The notes under the pieces: generated by a model | The model's input: only the letters and a program-made list of their open reading frames with translations | Told to the model about the DNA's origin: nothing | Database searches by the model: none | Made by a program: the position numbers and the translations under genes | Source: CAYXUW01 sp964468375 | Lineage (GTDB): Bacteria; Planctomycetota; Phycisphaerae; Sedimentisphaerales; Anaerobacaceae | NCBI GenBank assembly: GCA_964468375.1 | Contig: CAYXUW010000018.1 | Coordinates: forward strand, 1 to 22,897 | Reading direction: 5' to 3' | Length of the DNA stretch: 22,897 nucleotides | Part shown: positions 1-6,942 of the stretch, in pieces | Layout of the letters: every line of letters begins with the position of its first letter | Position numbering within the stretch: the stretch's first letter is position 1

Positions 1-24
1 CGCGGGGGCTTTTAAACATTTATT

Positions 25-231
25 GCTTGTGTAGCCGTATGCCCGCGAGTCGGAAACAAAGTTTTCAACATAAAGTTGCTGTTGGTTCCGGAGGACGCGA
101 GTGAGGAGCATTAATGTTACGCAACGGCGAAGCCGTGAAGTAAAGTGGGAAAAATGGCCGAACCGGAGGCACCAACAGCAAGCGTCCCGCTCAGTTGCCG
201 CGGGGGCTTTTTAAAAAGGGTTGTGGGGGAT
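25..231 (+). repeat. Dispersed structured repeat, copy 1
   Basis: This copy matches 3939-4117 in the same orientation. Shared blocks are the first 31 bases (25-55), a middle block around 84-123, the block 137-180, and the tail ttaaaaag plus gttgtgggggat. It can fold: GCTGTTGG (78-85) pairs with CCAACAGC (172-179), and an inner hairpin ACGGC-GAA-GCCGT lies at 124-136. Relative to copy 2 it carries about 25 to 30 extra bases near 181-210. Part of that insert, cgcgggggctttt, also occurs at positions 1-13, so the tail of a further copy probably lies just left of the window. No coding potential was recognised. The family identity is unknown. Confidence 0.8.
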
Positions 232-513
232 AGTTTCGTATTGTGTATTGCGTATATCGTATTGCGTAAAAAGACTATTTTAAAGGCTCAGGATTATCAT
301 TGTATAAAAAAGGGAAGGGATTTATAATATGGGTCCCCGATAGCGGACTAAATAAGCAGCGGTCGAGGATCTTCGCTTCGCACCTAAGGCGCAGGCCCAC
401 AGGGCACGCTACGAGGGTAAAATTGCAGGGAATATTGGTGATTAAAACATATAATAACATGTTAGGTTTAAAACTCAAGTCGAATTTGTTTCCAATTGTA
501 TAAAGGAAGAGCA
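232..513 (+). other. Non-coding leader between repeat copy 1 and the first gene
   Basis: No convincing gene was found here; short open frames on both strands lack ribosome sites and recognisable protein character. The stretch holds short iterated words (cgtattg and gcgtat, 237-267) and a GC-rich patch at about 330-420. That patch contains a small hairpin-like segment, GCCC-ACA-GGGC, flanked by GCG and CGC. It differs in base composition from the AT-rich gene that follows, so it may be a fragment of another dispersed element or a structured leader. I could not decide between these. Confidence 0.4.
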
Positions 514-1698
514 ATGAATAAGAAATGTTTTATCGTAATGAGTTTCATGGAAAAATATGATGAGGTATACGAACTTGGTATTAAACGTGCAGTAGTAGAT
601 TATGGTTATGAATGTTTCCGTCTTGATGAAGATCCTGGTCCAAAACATATTCCTGAAAGGCTTATTAGGGAATTAATCGATGCAGATTTAGTGATAGTTG
701 ATGTTACAGAAGTAAATCCAAATGTCTATTATGAATTAGGCATTAGCCACACAATAGGAAACAAAACAATTTTGCTAACACAAAACATTGATCAATTGCC
801 TTTCGATATACGCGGCGAATACGTAGTGTCCTACTCTCCTGGTAGAGAGGGCTATAAACTATTAAAAATGGATCTCACTAACACCATTAGACGTTTAGAA
901 GAAAATACCGGCTCTCCAACAAATATAGTCCAAATTGCAGGACGCAGATACTTTGATATGCGAAGGCGGGTAGAAGAGAGTATTACGAAATTAAATAAAG
1001 AGAGGGAGCGTATGGTAGAATTACGGAATTACTTATCAAAGGGAAGAAAGATAACCGATAATCAAAAAGTGATACGAGCGATTGCTGAAAAAATTTATAA
1101 TACTTTTTCTGGGGGGAAAAATAAATATTTTATCAGCATATCTGGCGCTGCGGGACTAGGAAAATCGAAATTCACAAATGATGTATGTAAAGAGTTATGT
1201 AAAAGAAATGGTAACCGCTATGCAAAGAGCTTACCTCTTGATTCTTTTATGAAAAATAGAGTCGAAAGGGTATACGACAATATTAGTGGGTATGATATAA
1301 AAGCCAATGACATTGAGGAAGCAAGAAATGCAATTCATAGGTTGAGGAAAGGTGAATCCGTAGAATTTACACCATATAATCACGTAACTGGTACGCATGA
1401 TAATCCTATAAAATTACAACCATCAAAAATCGTTTTTTTGGATGGGATTCATTCACTGCATCCATCAATAGTTCCAGAAATTGATTATGGACTTTTTTTG
1501 TCAGCGATCCCAGAAGATGCGAAAGAACTTCGATTTGTTGCAGATGTATTGGACAGATGTTATGTAATTCACGATGCTTTTGCACACGCGGATCAAGAAT
1601 ACAAAGCGTTCGAGAAACATGTACTGCCATATATACGTTTGGCGGATGCTGTAATCCAAACTGAGAGTTATTGGAGATATCAAATTATTAAGATTTAG
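514..1698 (+). CDS. 2-deoxyribosyltransferase-like / uridine-kinase-like fusion protein
   Basis: A 394-residue cytoplasmic protein with two domains. Residues 1 to about 110 resemble the nucleoside 2-deoxyribosyltransferase / TIR-like fold: CFIVMSF at the start, ADLVIVDVTEVNPNVYYELG at 57-76, with E74 the likely catalytic acid. A charged linker (about 145-180) joins a P-loop domain. There the Walker A is GAAGLGKS (211-218), D243 lies in LPLDSF, then come a PYNH segment near 294, a hydrophobic Walker B-like strand ending in LDGIHSL, and an RFVADVLDR segment, all in uridine-kinase order. The ATG at 514 is preceded by AAGGA at good spacing; a TTG six codons earlier has none. The gene is AT-rich and precedes a HAD phosphatase by 52 bases. 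Base removal or NAD/nucleotide cleavage plus phosphorylation is inferred from the domains. A defence role is possible but unproven. Confidence 0.8.
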   Translation: MNKKCFIVMSFMEKYDEVYELGIKRAVVDYGYECFRLDEDPGPKHIPERLIRELIDADLVIVDVTEVNPNVYYELGISHTIGNKTILLTQNIDQLPFDIRGEYVVSYSPGREGYKLLKMDLTNTIRRLEENTGSPTNIVQIAGRRYFDMRRRVEESITKLNKERERMVELRNYLSKGRKITDNQKVIRAIAEKIYNTFSGGKNKYFISISGAAGLGKSKFTNDVCKELCKRNGNRYAKSLPLDSFMKNRVERVYDNISGYDIKANDIEEARNAIHRLRKGESVEFTPYNHVTGTHDNPIKLQPSKIVFLDGIHSLHPSIVPEIDYGLFLSAIPEDAKELRFVADVLDRCYVIHDAFAHADQEYKAFEKHVLPYIRLADAVIQTESYWRYQIIKI

Positions 1699-1750
1699 TA
1701 ATGATTAGAAGTCATTGCTTAATTGAATCCATAACCTTACATTTTAGATA

Positions 1751-2425
1751 ATGCACAAAAAAATGATTGAATTAATATGTTTTGACTTAGATGGAGTATT
1801 AGTTAATACCAATGCTCTTCATGTTGACGCTTGGAAAGCAACTTTTCATCATCACGGAATAAAGTCAGACACAGCTGAGGCTCAATTAAACAATACGATA
1901 GGTTTGTCACCCGATAAAATTATTGAATATTTCTTTCCTATAACCAATCAATTGAAAAAAGAAGATATAAAAAACACAAAAAACCTTCTGTTTCGTAGAT
2001 TAATCACTGAAAGAGGCTGTGAATTATATCCTGATGCTAATCACCTATTAAATCTGTTGAAAAATGATGGATATCCATTAGCGCTGATATCAACTAGCTC
2101 TAGTGCTAACTTTGTCATAAATCACATTGGACTTGATGATGTTTTCGATTTCATAGTAAGTGGCAATGAAGTATCAAAAGGCAAACCTGCTCCAGACCCA
2201 TATTTAAAAGCAATCTCTTTTTTTAATTCAAATATAACTGTAGCATTTGAGGATACAAGTACTGGTGTTATGTCAGCACGATCAGCCGGCTGTTACTGTA
2301 TAGGAATTCAGAGAAAGAAAATAAAAACTGATATGGGTGCAGACAATTATCTATCTACGGGATTTGAAATTGATTCTATTTATTTGGAAAATTTAGTGAA
2401 AGAATGGTTAATTACGAAAACCTAA
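1751..2425 (+). CDS. HAD-superfamily hydrolase, beta-phosphoglucomutase-like
   Basis: A 224-residue cytoplasmic HAD subfamily I phosphatase or phosphomutase. All four motifs are visible: motif I FDLDGVL (nucleophile D12, acid/base D14), motif II LISTSSS, motif III lysine in SKGKPAPDPY, and motif IV AFEDTSTGV, followed by the usual SARSAGC segment. The region after motif I is the alpha-helical type I cap. It lies 52 bases after the fusion gene on the same strand and a terminator follows, so the two are probably one transcript. The start could also be the methionine at codon 5, since neither has a clear ribosome site. The substrate is unknown; with the neighbour, a phosphorylated sugar or nucleotide is the natural guess. 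AT-rich like its partner. Confidence 0.85.
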   Translation: MHKKMIELICFDLDGVLVNTNALHVDAWKATFHHHGIKSDTAEAQLNNTIGLSPDKIIEYFFPITNQLKKEDIKNTKNLLFRRLITERGCELYPDANHLLNLLKNDGYPLALISTSSSANFVINHIGLDDVFDFIVSGNEVSKGKPAPDPYLKAISFFNSNITVAFEDTSTGVMSARSAGCYCIGIQRKKIKTDMGADNYLSTGFEIDSIYLENLVKEWLITKT

Positions 2426-2507
2426 GAAGCAGATTAAATCGGATTGCAATTCCACTGTGCTCCATTGCAACCACTTAGTCGAGTTGTTAGAAGTTTTGTA
2501 ATTGAAT

Positions 2508-2548
2508 CCTCAAAAGATTTCGTTGGTCTTTTGAGGGTTTCGTTTTTT
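2508..2548 (+). terminator. Rho-independent terminator after the HAD gene
   Basis: The perfect 10-bp stem CCTCAAAAGA (2508-2517) and TCTTTTGAGG (2527-2536) has a 9-base loop and is followed by gtttcgtttttt. It lies 83 bases after the HAD stop codon and fits the end of the two-gene cassette. Confidence 0.75.
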
Positions 2549-2552
2549 GAAG

Positions 2553-2608
2553 GTGTTTGTGTAGTATGCGTTTGACTTCGTTCTGCCGTATGCCCGCGAG
2601 TCGGAAAC
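2553..2608 (+). repeat. Dispersed repeat, fragment (copy 3)
   Basis: The word gccgtatgcccgcgagtcgg (2585-2604) and the following aaac are identical to the start of copy 1 and nearly so to copy 2. Before it, gtttgtgtag (about 2555-2564) resembles gcttgtgtag at the start of the full copies, but about 20 unrelated bases separate the two words. The hairpin-forming centre and the tail are absent. Confidence 0.65.
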
Positions 2609-2730
2609 GAACAGTAAAAAGATTATCCGAGCAAGAGGCGGAACAAGTAAACTTCGATATTGACGGGTTGGAAGAATTAGAGATAAAATGTAGTGAACTG
2701 TCAAGAATAGTCCTTCAAGAGGGCTATTGA
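2590..2730 (+). CDS. Possible 46-residue protein starting inside the repeat fragment
   Basis: An open frame begins at the ATG in the repeat word ATGCCCGCGAGTCGG, encoding MPASRKRTVKRLSEQEAEQV and ending SRIVLQEGY. An in-frame ATG at 2566 would add eight residues. The product has a basic start and an acidic, helix-prone remainder, which looks protein-like rather than random. No Shine-Dalgarno sequence precedes either start. Its last 30 bases overlap the end of the convergent 97-residue gene. I do not recognise a family, and it may be a remnant of a longer gene broken by the repeat. Confidence 0.35.
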   Translation: MPASRKRTVKRLSEQEAEQVNFDIDGLEELEIKCSELSRIVLQEGY

Positions 2731-2994
2731 TCGTTCTTCAAAACGCTTGATATGTTCACGGAAGATAGGCATCAAGATAGCTTCTATTTCTTCAGCATTT
2801 TTTTTCGCGGCCATTTTTTCTACTTGAGCCAGACAATCTTTCCTTAAATCTTTAATTGTTTGTTCTATGAGTAATGTCATTTCTCCATCGAGTTGAACAG
2901 CTTCGCCAATATGCATTAAGCCTAACTTTTTTAGCAACTCATCGTATTCGATGTCTGGCCGGTCTTCAGGGGGTAATTCTTTAAAACTTTTCAT
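2701..2994 (-). CDS. Hypothetical protein, 97 residues
   Basis: A small, soluble, highly charged protein that begins MKSFKELPPEDRPDIEYDEL and continues with long predicted helices (roughly 35-95, rich in E, K, L and I). GGAA lies about 11 bases before the ATG. It has no transmembrane segment, signal peptide or cysteine pattern, and I do not recognise the family. It sits inside the repeat-bracketed island, converges with the possible 46-residue ORF, and is less AT-rich than the cassette to its left. The next gene leftwards, a membrane protein, ends 148 bases upstream of its start on the same strand, so co-transcription is possible. Confidence 0.6.
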   Translation of the reverse strand: MKSFKELPPEDRPDIEYDELLKKLGLMHIGEAVQLDGEMTLLIEQTIKDLRKDCLAQVEKMAAKKNAEEIEAILMPIFREHIKRFEERSIALLKDYS

Positions 2995-3142
2995 ATTTAT
3001 ATTTTTCCAAATGACAAGCAGAGTCTACATCTTAACATTTTACTATTTTGTCGATTGCTTATCAAAATTTTTTGAAAGAATTGTTGGCTTTGTAGCCGAT
3101 GAAGGTCGGGATGAAGGGGGGGGGCATTACGGCAAAGTTTGA

Positions 3143-3757
3143 TTACGGCTTGATATAGGCATCCTGCGTAATGCTATACAGCATAAGTGCTACCAGCGAA
3201 AGAGAAACAAAGAGCACGAAGATTATCCAGACAATAATAGATATTCTGTATTTAATCTGCGGCGTATCAGCTATGACCCGCTGATACTGCGGCGAAAAGA
3301 CAGTAGAGCCCTTTTTGCAAAATATGAGGTAGAGAATATATGCACTAATACCCGTGCCCAAAGGAAATAAAATCAAGCCGATACCGGAGAAAATTTCGGT
3401 TGAGACCTTTGCCCATGACAATAAAATCAGGCCAATACCCGCGAAAATTCCGGCTGGAATTCTTGCCCATGACTTTAGTTTGCGGATTCCCGTGCCGACC
3501 AAGAACAAAAGGAGACCTAAACTAATTAAAACGGCAGCGATAGTGATTCTAACTTTAGGGTGAGCCTCTTTGTTGGCTACCGTACCAATGACGCCCATCA
3601 AAATTATGAATGACCCGGCGAAAAGGTATAGTAAGCCAAAGGACTTAACAGAAGTTTCGTGATTGATGTGCTGCCTGCGGACTTCTTCGGCCGAGACATC
3701 CGTCGGGGCAGGAGGACTCGGCGGTTGAATCGAACTGGACGATGAATCCTCATTCAT
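3143..3757 (-). CDS. Multi-span membrane protein, hypothetical
   Basis: A 204-residue integral membrane protein. Residues 1-35 are Ser/Pro-rich and hydrophilic (MNEDSSSSSIQPPSPP), probably cytoplasmic. About five hydrophobic spans follow: FGLLYLFAGSFIILMGVIG, ITIAAVLISLGLLLFLVG, two short GIGLIL-type helices, and a final span at about 175-198. A conserved-looking loop, FSPQYQRVIADTPQIKYR, precedes the last span. AAGGGTGG lies before the ATG. Residues carrying SWARIPAGIFAGIGLIL and SWAKVSTEIFSGIGLIL are a tandem 18-residue duplication. I do not know the function. It stands alone, with the 97-residue gene downstream. Confidence 0.7.
   Translation of the reverse strand: MNEDSSSSSIQPPSPPAPTDVSAEEVRRQHINHETSVKSFGLLYLFAGSFIILMGVIGTVANKEAHPKVRITIAAVLISLGLLLFLVGTGIRKLKSWARIPAGIFAGIGLILLSWAKVSTEIFSGIGLILFPLGTGISAYILYLIFCKKGSTVFSPQYQRVIADTPQIKYRISIIVWIIFVLFVSLSLVALMLYSITQDAYIKP
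3368..3475 (-). repeat. In-frame 54-bp tandem duplication
   Basis: Two adjacent 54-base units (3368-3421 and 3422-3475) share long blocks such as taaaatcaggcc and gcccatgac, with scattered substitutions. Each encodes 18 residues of membrane helix beginning SWA and containing GIGLIL. The substitutions indicate the duplication is not brand new. Confidence 0.75.
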
Positions 3758-3938
3758 GTTTTACCACCCTTGACAGCAAATATACTAATACCTGCGGCAG
3801 AGCTATACATTACCTTTTGTTAGCGATTCAGTATATCGGTGAGGAAATAGAAAGTCAACGTCAACTGTCTCTCCGTAAATATAGAGGGAATTTTGTCCTT
3901 ATATCTCCGCGCATTTGATTGATTTTTAACCTAAAGCT

Positions 3939-4117
3939 GCTTGTGTAGCCGTATGCCCGCGAGTCGGAAGAGGATTCTTTTTACCTAAGTTGGTGTTGGT
4001 TCCGGAGGACGCGAGTGAGGAGCGTTAGTATTACGCAGTCCCGAAGGGACGAAGTAAAATGGGAAAAGTGCCGAACCGAAGGCACCAACAGCAATTTAAA
4101 AAGTGTTGTGGGGGATT
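3939..4117 (+). repeat. Dispersed structured repeat, copy 2
   Basis: A direct copy of 25-231. The first 31 bases are identical, the centre carries ggttccggaggacgcgagtg, and the tail carries gttgtgggggat. GTTGGTG (3989-3995) can pair with CACCAAC (4083-4089). The inner hairpin is GTCCC-GAA-GGGAC (4038-4050), different in sequence from copy 1 but preserving every pair. It ends about 50 bases before the start of the glycosidase gene, so it is probably transcribed as part of its leader or promoter region. Confidence 0.8.
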
Positions 4118-4167
4118 GGGAAATGGGTTAAAATTTCCGTGTTGGTTGCAAGGCGGTGATTTTACAG

Positions 4168-5799
4168 GTGGCTGTTTTGAAAAGTCCGATTTTTAATATC
4201 TGCGTGTGGGTTGTTATATTTCTTCGGACAATTCCATGCCAAGGTTCCGAAATTCCTTATCTTCACAAACAGGGAACCGCTACGCAGCTAATTGTGGAGA
4301 ACGAGCCGTTTTTGATGCTCGGCGGCGAGCTGCACAATTCGAGCGCGGCCAGCTTAGATTATATGAAGCCGATTTGGCCAAAGCTGGCGCAGATGAATCT
4401 GAATACTGTTCTTGTGCCGGTATACTGGGAGCTGATTGAGCCGGTCGAGGGCGAGTTCGATTTCGAGCTGGTTGACGGGGCGATACAAGGCGCGCGGAAA
4501 AATGATTTGCGACTTGTTCTGCTCTGGTTCGGAAGCTGGAAAAACAGCATGTCCTGCTATGCTCCCGCGTGGGTAAAGACCGACCAACGGAGATTTCCGA
4601 GGGCGAGGGTCAAAGACGGCCGTGCGCTCGAGATTCTGTCGCCGTTTGGCCGGGCAAGCTGTGAGGCGGACACTCGCGCTTTCGCGGAATTAATGAAACA
4701 TATACGCAAGGTGGACAGAAAGAAGCACACGGTTGTTATGGTGCAGGTTGAAAATGAAATCGGGATGCTGACCGATGCCCGCGACTACAGCGACGCCGCC
4801 AACGCCGCTTTCAAAAAGCAGGTGCCGCAAGAATTGATGGATTATCTTACGAAGCACAAAGGCAAGCTGATTCCCGAATTCGAAAGCGTATGGTCGGCCA
4901 AGAGATACAAAACCAGCGGAACGTGGGAAGAAGTTTTCGGCCGGGGACTGGCGACGGATGAGATATTTATGGCGTGGTATTTCGGGCGCTATGTCAATCA
5001 AATAGCAGAAGCGGGCAAGGCGGAATACGCGCTTCCGATGTATGTCAACGCGGCTTTGATTCGACCCAACTATAAGCCGGGACAATATCCAAGCGCCGGG
5101 CCGCTGCCGCACCTTATGGATGTATGGCGAGCGGCCGCTCCGTCGATTGATTTTATCGCGCCGGACATTTACTTTCCGAATTTCAGAGAGTGGTGCGAGA
5201 AATACTACCGGTCCGGCAATCCGTTATTCGTCCCTGAGGTTGGCAGGGGGTCTGAAAATCCGGTTAACGCTTTTTACGCCACAGGGCATCACGACGCGAT
5301 GGGCTTTTCGCCTTTCGGAATAGACAGCGCTTCCGAGGAAAGCCCGCTCGCAGACGCATACGAGGTTCTTGCTCAAATGTCGCCGCTGATTTTTGAAAAT
5401 CAGGGCAAAGGCGCGATGGACGGCGTTGTGCTTGATAAGGATAATCAAACCACCGAATTGAAGCTGGGAGGATATATTCTTAATGCCAAGCATGAGTATA
5501 CGTGGGGCTGGTCGGCCGGGGACAAGAACGCTGAGACGTGGCCGCTGGCAGGCGGAATCATAATTTCGACGGGGCCGGACGAGTATGTAATTGCCGGCAG
5601 CGGCTTTATAGTGACCTTCGAAACAGATACGGAAGGGGAAACCGCGGGGATATTAAATGTCCAAGAGGGCAGTTATAAGGACGGCGTTTGGGTCGGCGGG
5701 CGATGGCTCAACGGCGATGAAAACCACCAGGGCAGGCATGTCCGACTGCCATTCGGTGATTTTGGGATACAGCGAGTGAGACTTTACAGGTATCGTTAG
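4168..5799 (+). CDS. Exported GH35/DUF5597-like glycoside hydrolase (beta-galactosidase-like)
   Basis: About 543 residues. A hydrophobic N-terminus with FNICVWVVIFLRTIPCQG suggests export. The core is a clan A (beta/alpha)8 barrel: GGELHNSSA near the start, NTVLVPVYWELIEP, then the acid/base pair N-E in QVENEIG (E201 counted from 4156) and the nucleophile in FVPEVGRG (E361). The C-terminal part (about 420-547) is beta-rich and ends GIQRVRLYRYR, as in DUF5597 proteins. I prefer the GTG at 4168 because GGTGA lies eight bases before it; the GTG at 4156 gives four more residues but has AAGG too close. The protein probably removes beta-galactosyl or related units from polysaccharides outside the cytoplasm. 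The substrate is inferred from family only. No partner gene is adjacent. Confidence 0.85.
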   Translation: MAVLKSPIFNICVWVVIFLRTIPCQGSEIPYLHKQGTATQLIVENEPFLMLGGELHNSSAASLDYMKPIWPKLAQMNLNTVLVPVYWELIEPVEGEFDFELVDGAIQGARKNDLRLVLLWFGSWKNSMSCYAPAWVKTDQRRFPRARVKDGRALEILSPFGRASCEADTRAFAELMKHIRKVDRKKHTVVMVQVENEIGMLTDARDYSDAANAAFKKQVPQELMDYLTKHKGKLIPEFESVWSAKRYKTSGTWEEVFGRGLATDEIFMAWYFGRYVNQIAEAGKAEYALPMYVNAALIRPNYKPGQYPSAGPLPHLMDVWRAAAPSIDFIAPDIYFPNFREWCEKYYRSGNPLFVPEVGRGSENPVNAFYATGHHDAMGFSPFGIDSASEESPLADAYEVLAQMSPLIFENQGKGAMDGVVLDKDNQTTELKLGGYILNAKHEYTWGWSAGDKNAETWPLAGGIIISTGPDEYVIAGSGFIVTFETDTEGETAGILNVQEGSYKDGVWVGGRWLNGDENHQGRHVRLPFGDFGIQRVRLYRYR

Positions 5800-5832
5800 A
5801 GGCCGCAGAGCCGTAATGCAAGCGAGGGGGAT

Positions 5833-6030
5833 TCAGAGTTTCGGCGATTTATTTTCTGCTTCGAGTTTTTTTAATTCAAGCTGGAGGAAGCGGATCAATC
5901 GCAGGGAGATAAAGTTATACATACAGGCCGGCTTTTGCCGGAATTCGAAGATGTCCCTGGTTGATTTCGAGAGGTCGAGCCAGAGGTTCTCGATGAAGTC
6001 ATCGTATTGCCTTTCCATATTTATCAACAT
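5833..6030 (-). CDS. Small hypothetical protein, 65 residues
   Basis: The reading frame starts at an ATG preceded by AAGGAGAGGCGTG, a strong ribosome site, giving MLINMERQYDDFIENLWLDL and ending KKLEAENKSPKL. It looks like a soluble, mostly helical protein with aromatic and charged residues. It also extends 27 codons upstream, but no better start is seen there. The overlapping opposite-strand frame (5816-6106) lacks a ribosome site. It converges with the glycosidase gene, ending 34 bases beyond that gene's stop. The family is not recognised. Confidence 0.5.
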   Translation of the reverse strand: MLINMERQYDDFIENLWLDLSKSTRDIFEFRQKPACMYNFISLRLIRFLQLELKKLEAENKSPKL

Positions 6031-6149
6031 CACGCCTCTCCTTCTTGAAAACGCAGTGGACAAACAGGCGGTTAAGGAAAGGTACTCGTCTCTATTTAAA
6101 GTATAACACATTTTTTCAGGTGCGGGTGAAACCGGCCGGTTTTAAAAGG

Positions 6150-6194
6150 GCCTCTTCAGTCCTTTGAGGAGGAGAAGTGTCTGGCTGAAGAGGC
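6150..6194. repeat. Perfect inverted repeat, 10-bp arms
   Basis: GCCTCTTCAG (6150-6159) and CTGAAGAGGC (6185-6194) are exact complements separated by 25 bases. There is no T-run on the right side; leftwards, aaaa precedes the left arm, so a weak terminator for leftward reading is imaginable. It lies in the otherwise gene-free stretch 6031-6405. Confidence 0.5.
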
Positions 6195-6340
6195 ACACAC
6201 AAGCGCTCTGCGAATATATTGCGTATTCCAGAGAAGATGGCCGTTCCAATAATTAAGATGCGCAAAGGAGAGCAAATGTTTCACAAATTTTAATTTTTTT
6301 TTGACCGGTGCCGCAGAAATGTAGGGCGATACAAAGGTCT

Positions 6341-6369
6341 TGCGAAATCTGCGAAAATCTGCGAAAATG
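6341..6369. repeat. Short tandem repeat, three units of tgcgaaaatc
   Basis: Units tgcgaaatc, tgcgaaaatc and tgcgaaaatg follow one another about 40 bases before the start of the small exported protein. No promoter boxes with standard spacing were found here. Confidence 0.5.
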
Positions 6370-6405
6370 GCGCATTGAGTTTGTTTATTTTGAAAGGGAA
6401 ATAAA

Positions 6406-6669
6406 ATGGAACTGAAACTTGATGTTAAGACACTTGTGATAGGTATTGCATTGGGGGCTATTCTGGCTGCTACGCTCGGTGCGAACGGTGTTAGTGCGGA
6501 CAGGGCTGATTTCGGCATCGCCCTTGAAAACAAGGGTTTGGCTCTGATAAGGACATCGGACGGCGCTTTCTACGTTGTTGAAGCGGAAAAGGCGGCGGCA
6601 AGAAGAGTTGAGGATGAGACCAAAGGGTCGAGGAGAAAATATCTCGATTTCAGCAGCTTGTCTGAGTAA
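6406..6669 (+). CDS. Small secreted or membrane-anchored protein, 87 residues
   Basis: The ATG is preceded by AAGGGA at eight bases. Residues 8-31 form one hydrophobic segment (TLVIGIALGAILAATLGANG), either an uncleaved anchor or a signal peptide cut near VSA. The rest, about 55 residues, contains ADFGIALENKGLALIRTSDG, which could form a small beta sheet, then FYVVEAEKAAARRVED and a basic tail. I do not recognise a named family. It stands alone, with about 270 bases before the next gene; that gap holds nothing I could identify. Confidence 0.6.
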   Translation: MELKLDVKTLVIGIALGAILAATLGANGVSADRADFGIALENKGLALIRTSDGAFYVVEAEKAAARRVEDETKGSRRKYLDFSSLSE

Positions 6670-6942
6670 GGGAACGTCCAAGAACTACTAAAGCGAGCTG
6701 TTCTGCTGTTTGGGGCTTGCGTAATCCGGGATTGCTGTAAAAAGGCAGTGAACAGGAATTTTTTCTATTCTCTGCCAATTTGCGCCAGATGCCGGATTGA
6801 GGAAACGGGAGCGAGGATTTTATGGGGCGAGGGGGAGGGATAAAGCGGAGGTGGTTTGCATTTTTCTGTTCAACTGCTCCTTGAGATATGCCGATAACTA
6901 TTAAAAATTGAGAGCTATATTGCATTAAAAAGGAGCAATACT

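Noticed and set aside
300..503. A 67-codon open frame after repeat copy 1
   Set aside because: No ribosome site and no protein-like pattern; it crosses a GC-rich structured patch and competes with an opposite frame of equal quality.
3110..3125. A run of G near the end of the membrane-protein gene
   Set aside because: A homopolymer in a non-coding gap; it could matter for sequencing accuracy but shows no function.
25..4117. CRISPR or retroelement explanation for the repeats
   Set aside because: Copies are few, far apart and not regularly spaced, and no cas, reverse transcriptase or integrase gene is present.
5816..6106. A 96-codon rightward frame overlapping the 65-residue gene
   Set aside because: It has no ribosome site, while the leftward frame has a strong one; it is most likely the shadow.
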